Shown in pieces: positions 43,202 to 52,695 of a stretch of DNA of 64,000 bases; the first letter of the stretch is position 1; the number at the start of each line of letters is the position of its first letter. The notes below the pieces were generated by a model that was given only the letters and a program-made list of their open reading frames with translations, had not been told where the DNA came from and made no database searches. This DNA comes from an uncultured Eubacteriales bacterium. GTDB taxonomy: Bacteria; Bacillota; Clostridia; Lachnospirales; Cellulosilyticaceae. The stretch is from the NCBI GenBank assembly GCA_900551325.1, contig URVM01000007.1, positions 62,001 through 126,000 on the forward strand. Reading direction: 5' to 3'. Both the position numbers and the translations under genes were made by a program.

Positions 43202-45289
43202 TTGGCAGGAAGAGAATATCCACTTGAGCGTACCAGAAATATTGGTATTATGGCTCATATCGACGCTGGTAAAACAACTCTTACAGAACGTATCCTTTTC
43301 TATACAGGTAAAAGCCACAAACTTGGGGAAACTCATGAAGGTGGCGCTACTATGGACTGGATGGAACAAGAGCAAGAACGTGGTATCACTATCACATCTG
43401 CTGCTACAACTTGTTTCTGGAAAGAACACCGCATCAACGTTATTGATACCCCAGGGCACGTTGACTTCACAGTAGAAGTTGAGCGTTCTCTACGTGTACT
43501 TGACGCTGCTATCGGTGTGTTCTGTGCTAAAAGTGGTGTTGAGCCACAATCAGAGACTGTTTGGCGTCAAGCTGATAAATATCATGTACCACGTATGGCG
43601 TTCATTAACAAAATGGACATTATGGGAGCTAACTTCTATAATGCTGTAAACATGATTAGAGAACGTCTTGGTGCAAATGCTGTACCAATGCAATTACCAA
43701 TTGGTGCAGAAGATGATTTCGTTGGAATCATCGACTTATTAGAAAACAAAGCTTATATCTACAAAGATGATCTTGGAAAAGATGTTGACGCTGTAGAGAT
43801 CCCAGCTGATATGGCTGATAAAGCTGAAGAATATAGAGCTGCTGCTATCGAAGCTATCTGTGAAACAGATGAAGAGCTTATGATGAAATATCTTGAAGGT
43901 GAAGAAGTTACATTCGATGAGTTACAAGCTGCACTTCGTCAAGCTGTAATTAATGTTCAAATTGTTCCTGTATTCTGTGGTACAGCATACAGAAATAAAG
44001 GTGTTCAAAAATTACTTGATGCTGTTGTAGCTTATATGCCAGCACCAACAGATATTCCAGCTATTAAGGGTGTTAACCCTGATACAGGAGAAGAAATGGA
44101 GAAACATTCATCTGATGAAGAACCATTTGCTGCTCTTGCATTCAAGATCATGGCTGACCCATTCGTAGGTAAGCTTGCATTCTTCCGTGTTTACTCAGGT
44201 ACACTAGATGCAGGTTCATACGTATATAACTCAGTAAAAGGTAAAAAAGAACGTGTTGGACGTATTGTGCAAATGCATGCTAACGCACGTCAAGATATCG
44301 ACAAAGTATACGCAGGAGATATCGCAGCTGCAGTAGGTCTTAAAGGAACTACTACAGGGGATACACTTTGTGATGAGAATCACCCAGTTATCCTTGAGTC
44401 TATGGTATTCCCAGAGCCAGTTATCTCTGTAGCTATTGAACCAAAAACAAAAGCTGGTCAAGAAAAAATGGGTGTTGCTCTGTCAAAACTTGCAGAGGAA
44501 GATCCAACATTTAAGACTTATACAGATACAGATACAGGACAAACAATCATCGCAGGTATGGGTGAGCTTCACCTTGAGATCATCGTTGACCGTCTACTTC
44601 GTGAATTCAAAGTAGAAGCTAACGTTGGTGCTCCTCAAGTAGCTTACAAAGAAACACTTGCAGCTGATGTTGACGTAGATTCTAAATTCGTACGTCAGTC
44701 AGGTGGTAGTGGACAATACGGTCACTGTAAAGTTCGCTTCACAAGACTTGACCCTAATGCTGAACACACTTATGAGTTCGTAAACTCAGTAGTTGGTGGT
44801 TCTATTCCAAAAGAATACATCCCAGCTGTTGATAAAGGTATCCAAGAAGCACTTCAAAGTGGTCCTCTTGCTGGTTATCCAGTACTTGGTATCAAAGCTG
44901 ACTGTTATGATGGTTCATACCATGATGTTGACTCATCAGAAATGGCATTCAAGATCGCAGGTTCTCTTGCAGTTAAAGATGCTATGAAAAAAGTTGGTGG
45001 ATTACTTCTTGAACCAATTATGAAAGTTATCATTACAGTTCCAGATGATTACATGGGTGATGTTATTGGTAACGTAAACTCTCGTCGTGGTCGTATGGAA
45101 GGTATGGAAGCTAGAAGCGGTGCTCAAGAAATTAGAGCATACGTTCCACTTTCAGAAATGTTTGGTTATGCTACAGACCTTCGTTCAAGAACACAAGGTC
45201 GTGGTAACTACTCAATGGAATTCCATCACTATGAACAATGTCCAAAGAACATTCAAGAGAAAGTTGTTGCGGACAGAAAAGCTAACTAA
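43202..45289 (+). CDS. fusA: Elongation factor G
   Basis: 695-residue translocase. GTPase motifs: AHIDAGKTTLTERILFYTG (P-loop), RGITITSAA (switch I), DTPGHVDF and NKMD. Domains II-V follow with no gap, ending PKNIQEKVVADRKAN. The start codon is TTG at 43202, supported by TTAAGGAGGAA 8 bases upstream and by the standard MAGREYPLERTRNIGIMAHID start. A TTG start in such an abundant protein is uncommon. Confidence 0.97.
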   Translation: MAGREYPLERTRNIGIMAHIDAGKTTLTERILFYTGKSHKLGETHEGGATMDWMEQEQERGITITSAATTCFWKEHRINVIDTPGHVDFTVEVERSLRVLDAAIGVFCAKSGVEPQSETVWRQADKYHVPRMAFINKMDIMGANFYNAVNMIRERLGANAVPMQLPIGAEDDFVGIIDLLENKAYIYKDDLGKDVDAVEIPADMADKAEEYRAAAIEAICETDEELMMKYLEGEEVTFDELQAALRQAVINVQIVPVFCGTAYRNKGVQKLLDAVVAYMPAPTDIPAIKGVNPDTGEEMEKHSSDEEPFAALAFKIMADPFVGKLAFFRVYSGTLDAGSYVYNSVKGKKERVGRIVQMHANARQDIDKVYAGDIAAAVGLKGTTTGDTLCDENHPVILESMVFPEPVISVAIEPKTKAGQEKMGVALSKLAEEDPTFKTYTDTDTGQTIIAGMGELHLEIIVDRLLREFKVEANVGAPQVAYKETLAADVDVDSKFVRQSGGSGQYGHCKVRFTRLDPNAEHTYEFVNSVVGGSIPKEYIPAVDKGIQEALQSGPLAGYPVLGIKADCYDGSYHDVDSSEMAFKIAGSLAVKDAMKKVGGLLLEPIMKVIITVPDDYMGDVIGNVNSRRGRMEGMEARSGAQEIRAYVPLSEMFGYATDLRSRTQGRGNYSMEFHHYEQCPKNIQEKVVADRKAN

Positions 45290-45393
45290 TTTAAGTGGAT
45301 TTACTTTTCCAGCTACTTGCAAAGTAGCTGGAAATTAAATATAATGAAATTAATCTGAGGAAAACTCAGCCAAATAAAAGGAGGATATTCACA

Positions 45394-46587
45394 ATGGCTA
45401 AAGCTAAATTTGAAAGAAGTAAGCCACACGTTAACATTGGTACAATTGGACACGTTGACCATGGTAAAACAACATTAACAGCAGCAATCACAAAAACTCT
45501 TCATGAAAGATATGGTTTCGGTGCAGCTGTAGACTTCGCAAACATTGATAAAGCTCCAGAAGAAAGAGAACGTGGTATCACAATCTCAACTTCTCACGTA
45601 GAATATGAAACACCAGCTCGTCACTACGCTCACGTTGACTGCCCAGGACATGCTGACTACGTTAAAAACATGATCACTGGTGCTGCACAAATGGACGGTA
45701 CAATCCTTGTATGTGCTGCTACAGATGGTCCTATGGCTCAAACTCGTGAACATATCTTATTATCACGCCAAGTTGGTGTTCCATACATCGTTGTTTTCTT
45801 AAACAAATGTGATATGGTAGATGATGATGAGTTATTAGAATTAGTAGAAATGGAAATTCGTGAATTATTAAATGAATACGAATTCCCAGGCGATGATACA
45901 CCAATCATCCGTGGTTCAGCTCTTCAAGCTCTTAACGATCCAATGGGTCCATGGGGAGATAAAATCGTTGAATTATTCGAAATCATCGATGAGTACATCC
46001 CAACTCCAGAACGTGCTGTAGACAAACCATTCCTTATGCCAGTAGAGGACGTATTCTCTATCACAGGTCGTGGTACTGTTGCTACAGGTAGAGTTGAGTC
46101 AGGTGTTCTTAAAGTTCAAGATGAAGTTGAATTAGTAGGTATTCATGAAGAAACACGTAAAGTAGTTTGTACAGGAGTAGAAATGTTCCGTAAACTTCTT
46201 GATCAAGCTGAAGCTGGTGATAACATCGGTGCACTTCTTCGTGGTATCCAAAGAACAGAAATCGAACGTGGTCAAGTATTATGTAAGCCAGGTTCAATCA
46301 CTCCACACAAAAAATTCAAAGCTCAAGTATACGTTCTTAAAAAAGAAGAGGGTGGCCGTCATAAACCATTCTTCTCAAACTACAGACCACAATTCTATTT
46401 CCGTACAACTGACGTAACTGGTGTAATCACATTACCAGAAGGAACAGAAATGTGTATGCCTGGAGATAACGTTGAAATGTCAATCGAATTAATCCATCCA
46501 ATTGCTATGGCTCAAGGTCTTCGTTTCGCTATCCGTGAAGGTGGACGTACAGTTGGTTCAGGTGCGGTTGCATCAATCATCGAATAA
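45394..46587 (+). CDS. tuf: Elongation factor Tu
   Basis: 397 residues. GTPase motifs GHVDHGKTTLTAAITK, RGITISTSHVEYE, DCPGHADYVKNM and NKCD; beta-barrel domains follow, ending RTVGSGAVASIIE. EF-Tu brings aminoacyl-tRNA to the ribosome. ATG start with AAAGGAGG. About 100 bases separate it from fusA, and a terminator follows. Confidence 0.98.
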   Translation: MAKAKFERSKPHVNIGTIGHVDHGKTTLTAAITKTLHERYGFGAAVDFANIDKAPEERERGITISTSHVEYETPARHYAHVDCPGHADYVKNMITGAAQMDGTILVCAATDGPMAQTREHILLSRQVGVPYIVVFLNKCDMVDDDELLELVEMEIRELLNEYEFPGDDTPIIRGSALQALNDPMGPWGDKIVELFEIIDEYIPTPERAVDKPFLMPVEDVFSITGRGTVATGRVESGVLKVQDEVELVGIHEETRKVVCTGVEMFRKLLDQAEAGDNIGALLRGIQRTEIERGQVLCKPGSITPHKKFKAQVYVLKKEEGGRHKPFFSNYRPQFYFRTTDVTGVITLPEGTEMCMPGDNVEMSIELIHPIAMAQGLRFAIREGGRTVGSGAVASIIE

Positions 46588-46605
46588 TCTATCTTACTAG
46601 ATTTT

Positions 46606-46636
46606 AAAGCACATCCTATAGGATGTGCTTTTTTAT
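46606..46636 (+). terminator. Terminator after tuf
   Basis: AAAGCACATCC and GGATGTGCTTT form an 11-bp stem with a TATA loop, followed by TTTTA. Ends the str operon. Confidence 0.9.
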
Positions 46637-46801
46637 TAACTTAATATAAAAAGAGTTTCTTCCTATTATATATAGACAAAGTAAATTACCAAAATATTTC
46701 ACTTTAAAAAAAATGAAGAAAGTATATAATAAACATTACACGAGTAAAAAATATGAGAAATATGTCTGGAAAAAATTCTCTTTAAAAAAATAAAAAAATC
46801 C

Positions 46802-46830
46802 TTGTAATAACATGTTGTATCATGTATAAT
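46802..46830 (+). promoter_or_regulatory. Sigma-A promoter of the S10 operon
   Basis: TTGTAA at 46802-46807 and TATAAT at 46825-46830 with a 17-base spacer. Transcription would start about 46837, leaving a leader of roughly 245 bases before rpsJ. Confidence 0.75.
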
Positions 46831-46836
46831 CTAATT

Positions 46837-47062
46837 GTTGTGACATTGAGAACGATGATCCAGAAGGTTACTACTTGGCAACAAGTAAATTTCTGAGGAG
46901 CGAATGTCCGGTTCATGAAACCAGACGACAAGTCACTGTATCATTTATATAGGTTCCATAAGATGAATGAACACAAGGGGTATCCCTGTGTAAGTTAAGT
47001 TTATGAAACACCTGGATGAGTGTACAGTTTCCACTGGTCGTGCTGCTTCAAATAAAGTACGA
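46837..47062 (+). ncRNA. Long structured leader of the S10 operon
   Basis: Three local hairpins are readable: TTACTACTTGGCAACAAGTAA (near 46868) folding on itself, GTCCGGTT-CATG-AAACCAGAC (near 46907), and ACACA-GGG-GTAT-CCC-TGTGT (near 46972). No gene fits. Firmicute S10 operons often carry an L4- or other r-protein-responsive leader; which protein would bind here is not evident from sequence. The remaining part, 46637-46801, is AT-rich and shows no feature. Confidence 0.5.
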
Positions 47063-47081
47063 AAAGGAGGGGACTTTTTTT

Positions 47082-47390
47082 ATGGCAAGCCCAAAAATCC
47101 GTATCACATTAAAAGCTTATGATCACAAATTAATCGATCAAACTGCAGCGCAAATCGTTGATATTGCGAAGAAAACTGGAGCTACAGTAAGTGGACCAAT
47201 TCCACTTCCAACTAAAAAGGAAGTAGTAACAATCTTACGTGCGGTACACAAGTACAAAGACTCTAGAGAGCAGTTCGAAATGAGAACTCATAAGAGATTA
47301 ATTGACGTTGAAGCTACACCAAAAACTGGTGATGCATTAATGCGTCTTGACTTACCAGCTGGTGTTGATATCAAAGTTGACGCTAGATAG
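47082..47390 (+). CDS. rpsJ: Ribosomal protein S10
   Basis: 102-residue S10 (PKIRITLKAYDHKLIDQTAA, PLPTKKEVVTILRAVHKYKD). Also known as NusE in antitermination. A long upstream extension of the frame exists, but ATG 47082 with AAGGAGGGG about 11 bases upstream gives the normal start and length. First gene of the S10 operon. Confidence 0.97.
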   Translation: MASPKIRITLKAYDHKLIDQTAAQIVDIAKKTGATVSGPIPLPTKKEVVTILRAVHKYKDSREQFEMRTHKRLIDVEATPKTGDALMRLDLPAGVDIKVDAR

Positions 47391-47475
47391 TAAGAACTAA
47401 CTAAGGACGGTTATTAATCGTCTAGAATGATTACCACAAATGGTAATCCGCTGTAGATATTAGGAGGTGTAAAGG

Positions 47476-48105
47476 ATGAAAAAAGCAATTTTAGCTAAAA
47501 AAATTGGTATGACACAAATTTTTAACGAAGCTAACATGTTAATCCCAGTTACTGTATTAGAAGCTGGTCCATGTACAGTAGTTCAAAAGAAAACAGTTGA
47601 AAACGATGGTTATGAAGCGATTCAAGTAGGTTTCGTAGATGCCAAAGAAAAACAACTTATTAAACCACAAAAAGGTCACTTTGCAAAAGCAGGTGTTGCT
47701 GCAAAGAAACACTTAAAAGAATTCCGTTTAGAAGATATTTCTGCTTACGAAGTAGGTACAGAAATTAAAGCTGACGCATTCGTAGCTGGTGATAAAGTAG
47801 ACGTTGTAGGTATCTCTAAAGGTAAAGGTTACCAAGGAGCTATCAAAAAATACAACCAAAGTCGTGGACCAATGGGTCACGGTTCTAAATCACACAGAGT
47901 TGCAGGTTCAATGGGAGCTGCTACAAGCCCAGGTCGTGTAATGAAAGGTAAAGGCCTTCCATCACATATGGGTAGCGTTCAAATTACAGTTCAAAACCTT
48001 GAAGTTGTAAGAGTAGATGCAGATAAGAACCTAATCCTTGTAAAAGGAGCTGTTCCAGGTTCAAAAGGAACAATCATTACAATCAAAGACAGCATTAAAG
48101 CATAA
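47476..48105 (+). CDS. rplC: Ribosomal protein L3
   Basis: 209-residue L3 (KKAILAKKIGMTQIFNEANM, GISKGKGYQGAIKKYNQSRG, VMKGKGLPSHMGSVQITVQN). Binds early to 23S rRNA near the peptidyl-transferase centre. ATG start with TAGGAGGTG. The 85-base gap before it shows only a small AT-rich hairpin. Confidence 0.97.
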   Translation: MKKAILAKKIGMTQIFNEANMLIPVTVLEAGPCTVVQKKTVENDGYEAIQVGFVDAKEKQLIKPQKGHFAKAGVAAKKHLKEFRLEDISAYEVGTEIKADAFVAGDKVDVVGISKGKGYQGAIKKYNQSRGPMGHGSKSHRVAGSMGAATSPGRVMKGKGLPSHMGSVQITVQNLEVVRVDADKNLILVKGAVPGSKGTIITIKDSIKA

Positions 48106-48131
48106 GGCTGCTTGAGAAAGGAGGAACAAAG

Positions 48132-48779
48132 ATGGCAAACGTATCTGTTTTAAATATGAACGGACAACAAGTTGGTGAAGTTGAATTATTAGATTCAATC
48201 TTTGCTGTAGATGTAAAAGAAAATTTAGTTCACAGTGCTGTATTAGCATACCTTGCTAATAGAAGACAAGGAACTCAAAGCGCTAAAACACGTGCTGAAG
48301 TACGTGGTGGCGGTAGAAAACCATGGAAACAAAAAGGTACAGGTAGAGCTAGACAAGGTTCTATTCGTTCACCACAATGGACAGGTGGTGGGGTAGTATT
48401 TGCTCCAAAACCACGTGATTATTCATTCAAAATGAACAGAACAGAAAAATTACTTGCTCTTAAATCAGCTCTTACAACAAGAGTTCAAGAAAACAAATTT
48501 ATCGTATTAGATGAATTAACATTAGCTGAAGCTAAGACTAAAGCAATGGTTAACGTATTAAACGCGTTAGAACTTAAAAAAGCTTTAATCGTAACTGAAG
48601 ATAAAGTATCTGAAGGTAGAGCAACAGATGTAAGTAAAAATGTTATGTTAGCAGCTCGTAACATCCAAGGTGTTAAAACTGCAAACGTAAACAACATTAA
48701 TGTATACGACATCTTAAAATACGATACAGTTGTAGTAACAAAAGAAGCGTTAGCTAAAATTGAGGAGGTGTACGCATAA
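48132..48779 (+). CDS. rplD: Ribosomal protein L4
   Basis: 215-residue L4 with the tunnel-lining loop KTRAEVRGGGRKPWKQKGTG and ARQGSIRSPQWTGGG. Besides its ribosomal role, L4 is an autogenous regulator of S10 operons in several bacteria. ATG start with AAAGGAGG. Its stop overlaps rplW by one base (TAATG). Confidence 0.97.
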   Translation: MANVSVLNMNGQQVGEVELLDSIFAVDVKENLVHSAVLAYLANRRQGTQSAKTRAEVRGGGRKPWKQKGTGRARQGSIRSPQWTGGGVVFAPKPRDYSFKMNRTEKLLALKSALTTRVQENKFIVLDELTLAEAKTKAMVNVLNALELKKALIVTEDKVSEGRATDVSKNVMLAARNIQGVKTANVNNINVYDILKYDTVVVTKEALAKIEEVYA

Positions 48780-49078
48780 TGGCAGATTTAAAATTCTATG
48801 ACGTCATTTTAAAACCAGTCGTTACTGAAAAAAGTATGAACGATATGGCTGAAAAGAAATATACATTCCTAGTACACCCAACTGCTACAAAATCTCAAGT
48901 TAAAGATGCAGTAGAAAAAATGTTTGACGGCGTTAAAGTTGACAAAGTAAACACAATGAACTACGATGGCAAAACAAAACGTCGTGGAAGATCAGTTGGA
49001 AAAACTAACAAATACAAAAAAGCAATCGTAAAACTTACAGAAGCAAGTAAAGACATTGACTTTTTCCAAGGAATGTAG
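48779..49078 (+). CDS. rplW: Ribosomal protein L23
   Basis: 99-residue L23 (YDVILKPVVTEKSMNDMAEK, DGKTKRRGRSVGKTNKYKKA). Located at the tunnel exit, where trigger factor and SRP dock. ATG shares a base with the rplD stop, with GAGGAGGTG upstream within rplD. Confidence 0.96.
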   Translation: MADLKFYDVILKPVVTEKSMNDMAEKKYTFLVHPTATKSQVKDAVEKMFDGVKVDKVNTMNYDGKTKRRGRSVGKTNKYKKAIVKLTEASKDIDFFQGM

Positions 49079-49143
49079 TTAAATAGAAAAAGATGAAACA
49101 CACGGCTATGTGTAACTTAAACGATTGAAAGGAGTGAACAGTA

Positions 49144-49974
49144 ATGGGTATCAAAAAGTATAGACCTTATACCCCTTCAAGAAGACATATGACTTCTTCA
49201 ACATTTGAAGAAATCACAAAAACAACTCCTGAGAAATCTTTAATTGTAACATTAAAGAAAAATTCAGGTAGAAATAATCAAGGTAAAATCACTGTTCGTC
49301 ACCGTGGCGGCGGTTACAAAGTAAAATACAGAGTAATCGACTTCAAACGTAATAAGGACGGTATTCCAGCAACAGTAGTAGGTGTTGAATACGATCCAAA
49401 CAGAACAGCAAACATTGCATTACTTAGCTATGCAGATGGCGAAAAACGCTATATCTTAGCTCCACTCGGATTAGAGGTTGGACAAAAAGTAATGAGTGGT
49501 GAAAATGCAGAAATCCGCGTTGGTAATGCTCTTAGAATGAGAGATATTCCAGTGGGTCAAACAATCCATAACATTGAAATGAAACCAGGTAAAGGTGGAC
49601 AATTAGTTCGTTCTGCTGGTATGTCAGCTCAACTTATGGCTAAAGAAGGTAAATTCGCAACTGTTAAACTTCCATCAGGAGAAATGCGTTTATTACCAAT
49701 CGATTGTAAAGCTACAATTGGACAAGTTGGAAACATTGATCACGAACTTATCACAATTGGTAAAGCTGGACGTAAACGTCACATGGGTATCCGCCCAACA
49801 GTTCGTGGTTCTGTAATGAACCCTAACGATCACCCTCATGGTGGTGGGGAAGGTAGATCTCCAATCGGACGTCCAAATCCATGTACTCCTTGGGGTAAAC
49901 CAGCTCTTGGATACAAAACAAGAAAGAAAAACAAACATTCAAACAAATATATTGTACGTTCACGTAATAAATAA
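49144..49974 (+). CDS. rplB: Ribosomal protein L2
   Basis: 276-residue L2 (GIKKYRPYTPSRRHMTSSTF, KITVRHRGGGYKVKYRVIDF, MNPNDHPHGGGEGRSPIGRP). The His in the last motif is the conserved one near the peptidyl-transferase centre. ATG start with AAAGGAGTG. Confidence 0.97.
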   Translation: MGIKKYRPYTPSRRHMTSSTFEEITKTTPEKSLIVTLKKNSGRNNQGKITVRHRGGGYKVKYRVIDFKRNKDGIPATVVGVEYDPNRTANIALLSYADGEKRYILAPLGLEVGQKVMSGENAEIRVGNALRMRDIPVGQTIHNIEMKPGKGGQLVRSAGMSAQLMAKEGKFATVKLPSGEMRLLPIDCKATIGQVGNIDHELITIGKAGRKRHMGIRPTVRGSVMNPNDHPHGGGEGRSPIGRPNPCTPWGKPALGYKTRKKNKHSNKYIVRSRNK

Positions 49975-50003
49975 ATTTAAGTTTTTGAAAGGAGGCATCT
50001 TAA

Positions 50004-50288
50004 ATGGCTCGTTCAGTTAAAAAAGGACCATTCGCAGATCAAAACTTACTTAAAAAAATCGACGCAATGAATGCAGTAGATGAGAAAAAAGTAATCAAAT
50101 CTTGGTCACGTCGTTCAACAATCTTCCCACAAATGGTAGGACATACAATCGCCCTTCATGATGGTAGAAAACATGTTCCTGTATTCATTACAGAAGATAT
50201 GGTAGGACACAAACTTGGTGAATTCGCATTAACAAGAACTTACCGTGGACATGGTAAAGACGCTGAGAAAAAATCAAGAGTTCGCTAA
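50004..50288 (+). CDS. rpsS: Ribosomal protein S19
   Basis: 94-residue S19 (ARSVKKGPFADQNLLKKID, SRRSTIFPQMVGHTIALHDG). Sits in the 30S head with S13. ATG start with AAAGGAGG. Confidence 0.97.
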   Translation: MARSVKKGPFADQNLLKKIDAMNAVDEKKVIKSWSRRSTIFPQMVGHTIALHDGRKHVPVFITEDMVGHKLGEFALTRTYRGHGKDAEKKSRVR

Positions 50289-50315
50289 TAAATAATATCG
50301 GAAGGAGGTCTTACG

Positions 50316-50702
50316 ATGGCAAAAGGACATAGAACCCAGATTAAGAAAGAAAGAAATCAAAATAATGATAATAGACCAAGTGCAAAAGTAACATTCGTAC
50401 GTGTTTCTAGCACAAAAGCTAAAATTGTACTTGATCAAATCAAAGGTAAAGATGTACAAACAGCACTTGCTATCTTAGCATACACACCAAGATACGCTGC
50501 TGATGTTATCGAAAAAGTATTAAAATCAGCTATTGCTAACGCAGAACATAACAATGGTATGGACGTAAGCAAATTATTTGTTGAAGAAGCATACGCAACT
50601 CAAGGACCAACTCTTAAAAGAATCCGTCCTCGTGCTCAAGGCCGTGCTTACAGAATCGACAAACAAACAAGCCACATTACAGTGGTAGTAAATGAGAGAT
50701 AA
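50316..50702 (+). CDS. rplV: Ribosomal protein L22
   Basis: 128-residue L22 (AKVTFVRVSSTKAKIVLDQI, PTLKRIRPRAQGRAYRIDKQ), lining the exit tunnel. The N-terminal extension of about 15 basic residues (GHRTQIKKERNQNNDNRP) is longer than in B. subtilis. ATG start with AAGGAGG. Confidence 0.96.
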   Translation: MAKGHRTQIKKERNQNNDNRPSAKVTFVRVSSTKAKIVLDQIKGKDVQTALAILAYTPRYAADVIEKVLKSAIANAEHNNGMDVSKLFVEEAYATQGPTLKRIRPRAQGRAYRIDKQTSHITVVVNER

Positions 50703-50713
50703 GGAGGTTCGGT

Positions 50714-51373
50714 ATGGGTCAAAAAGTAAATCCTCATGGATTAAGAGTAGGAGTTATCAAAGACTGGAGTGCTAAATGGTACGCAGATAAAGCAGACTTT
50801 GCTAACTACCTAGTAGAAGATGACAAAATCAGAAAATATATCAAGAAAAAACTTTACAGTGCTGGCATTGATAAAATTGATATCGAAAGAATGTCAAAAC
50901 GTGTAAGAGTTCATGTTCATACATCAAAACCAGGTATCGTAATCGGTAAAGGTGGAGCATCAATTGATTCTCTTCGTAAAGAAGTAGAAAAATTAACAAC
51001 ATCAAAAGTTTCAATCAACATTGTTGAAGTTAAGAGACCAGAAACATCTGCTCAATTAACAGCAGAAAACATTGCTTTACAATTAGAAAACCGTGTATCT
51101 TTCCGTCGTGCTATGAAACAAGCAATCGGTAAAGCTCAAAAATTCGGTGCTAAAGGTATTAAAGTATCATGTTCAGGTCGTTTAGGTGGTGCTGAAATGG
51201 CACGTACAGAACACTATTCAGAAGGTACTATTCCACTTCAAACATTAAGAGCCGATATCGATTATGGATTTGCAGAAGCAGATACAACATACGGTAAAAT
51301 CGGTGTTAAAGTATGGATCTATAAAGGAGAAGTACTTCCTCAAAAAGCTAAAAAGGAAGGGAGCGATAACTAA
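50714..51373 (+). CDS. rpsC: Ribosomal protein S3
   Basis: 219-residue S3 with the KH domain (PGIVIGKGGASIDSLRKEV) and the C-terminal SGRLGGAEMARTEHYSEGTI. Lines the mRNA entry of the 30S. ATG start with AAGGAGG. Stop overlaps rplP by one base. Confidence 0.97.
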   Translation: MGQKVNPHGLRVGVIKDWSAKWYADKADFANYLVEDDKIRKYIKKKLYSAGIDKIDIERMSKRVRVHVHTSKPGIVIGKGGASIDSLRKEVEKLTTSKVSINIVEVKRPETSAQLTAENIALQLENRVSFRRAMKQAIGKAQKFGAKGIKVSCSGRLGGAEMARTEHYSEGTIPLQTLRADIDYGFAEADTTYGKIGVKVWIYKGEVLPQKAKKEGSDN

Positions 51374-51813
51374 TGTTAATGCCTAAAAGAGTAAAACGTC
51401 GCAAACAGTTCCGTGGACGTATGAAGGGCCAAGCTACCCGTGGAAATAAAATCACATACGGTGAATTCGGTATTGTTGCGATGGAACCAAGTTGGGTTAC
51501 ATCTAACCAAATCGAAGCTGCCCGTATTGCGATGACACGTCATATTAAACGTGGTGGTAAAGTTTGGATTAAAATTTTCCCTGATAAACCAGTAACAGCT
51601 AAACCAGCTGAGACACGCATGGGTTCTGGTAAAGGTTCTCCAGAATACTGGGTAGCAGTAGTTAAACCAGGACGCGTTATGTTCGAATTATCAGGTGTAT
51701 CAGAAGAAGTAGCTAGAGAAGCTTTAAGACTTGCAATTCATAAATTACCAATGAAGTGTAAGATTGCATCTCGTGCTAATCAAGAAATGGTAGGTGATGG
51801 TAGTGAAAACTAA
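51373..51813 (+). CDS. rplP: Ribosomal protein L16
   Basis: 146-residue L16 (PKRVKRRKQFRGRMKGQATR, RMGSGKGSPEYWVAVVKPGR). The ATG at 51373 shares one base with the rpsC stop (TAATG); an internal ATG follows two codons later. The end overlaps the rpmC start by 11 bases. Confidence 0.97.
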   Translation: MLMPKRVKRRKQFRGRMKGQATRGNKITYGEFGIVAMEPSWVTSNQIEAARIAMTRHIKRGGKVWIKIFPDKPVTAKPAETRMGSGKGSPEYWVAVVKPGRVMFELSGVSEEVAREALRLAIHKLPMKCKIASRANQEMVGDGSEN

Positions 51814-52006
51814 AGCATTCTTAGAAGATTTAAGAGCAAAATCAGCTGAAGAATTAAATATCGAATTGGTGAATGCGAAGAAAGAACTTTTCAACTTAAG
51901 ATTCCAAAACGCTACCAACCAATTAGATAATACAGCTAGAATTAAAGATGTTAGAAGAAACATTGCGCGTATTCAAACTATTATTACACAAAAACAAGCA
52001 GTGTAA
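51803..52006 (+). CDS. rpmC: Ribosomal protein L29
   Basis: About 67 residues (KTKAFLEDLRAKSAEELNIE, FNLRFQNATNQLDNTARIKD). In-frame GTG 51794 and ATG 51797 lie upstream, but GTG 51803, 6 bases after AGGTG, gives the usual MKTK-type start. It overlaps rplP by 11 bases, indicating coupling. Confidence 0.93.
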   Translation: MKTKAFLEDLRAKSAEELNIELVNAKKELFNLRFQNATNQLDNTARIKDVRRNIARIQTIITQKQAV

Positions 52007-52024
52007 TAGAGAGGAGGAGAAATC

Positions 52025-52282
52025 GTGGCAGAAAGAAATTTACGTAAAACATTAGTAGGTAACGTAGTTAGCAACAAGATGGACAAAACTATTACTGTTG
52101 CTGTAGTTAACAATGTAAAACATCCTCTTTACGGAAAAATTATTAAAAAGACATACAAACTTCACGCACATGATGAGAATAATGAATGTGAAATTGGTGA
52201 CCGTGTAAGAGTAATGGAAACAAGACCATTATCCAAGTCAAAACGTTTTAGACTTGTTGAAATCGTAGAAAAAGTAAAATAA
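52025..52282 (+). CDS. rpsQ: Ribosomal protein S17
   Basis: 85-residue S17 (RNLRKTLVGNVVSNKMDKTI, KTYKLHAHDENNECEIGDRV). OB-fold 30S protein. GTG start with GAGGAGGAG upstream. Confidence 0.97.
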   Translation: MAERNLRKTLVGNVVSNKMDKTITVAVVNNVKHPLYGKIIKKTYKLHAHDENNECEIGDRVRVMETRPLSKSKRFRLVEIVEKVK

Positions 52283-52313
52283 GCTTAGTAATCTTGAAAG
52301 GAGGGCACTTCTC

Positions 52314-52682
52314 ATGATCCAACAAGAAAGTAGATTAAGAGTAGCAGACAATACAGGAGCTAAAGAGATTCTTTGTATCCGTGTATTAGGTGGCTCTACA
52401 AGAAGATATGCAGGTGTTGGCGATATTATCGTTGCTACTGTTAAAGATGCAACACCAGGTGGCGTTGTTAAAAAAGGTGACGTTGTTAAGGCTGTTGTAG
52501 TTCGTACTGTAAAAGAAATCAGAAGACCAGATGGATCTTACATTAAATTTGATGAAAACGCTGCTGTTATCATCAAAGAAGATAAAAATCCAAGAGGAAC
52601 TCGTATCTTTGGACCAGTTGCGAGAGAATTAAGAGATAAGAAATTTACAAAAATCTTATCACTTGCTCCAGAAGTTCTATAA
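52314..52682 (+). CDS. rplN: Ribosomal protein L14
   Basis: 122-residue L14 (MIQQESRLRVADNTGAKEIL, IIKEDKNPRGTRIFGPVARE). Forms part of the 50S interface surface. ATG start with AAAGGAGGG. Confidence 0.97.
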   Translation: MIQQESRLRVADNTGAKEILCIRVLGGSTRRYAGVGDIIVATVKDATPGGVVKKGDVVKAVVVRTVKEIRRPDGSYIKFDENAAVIIKEDKNPRGTRIFGPVARELRDKKFTKILSLAPEVL

Positions 52683-52695
52683 GGAGGTGTAAGAC

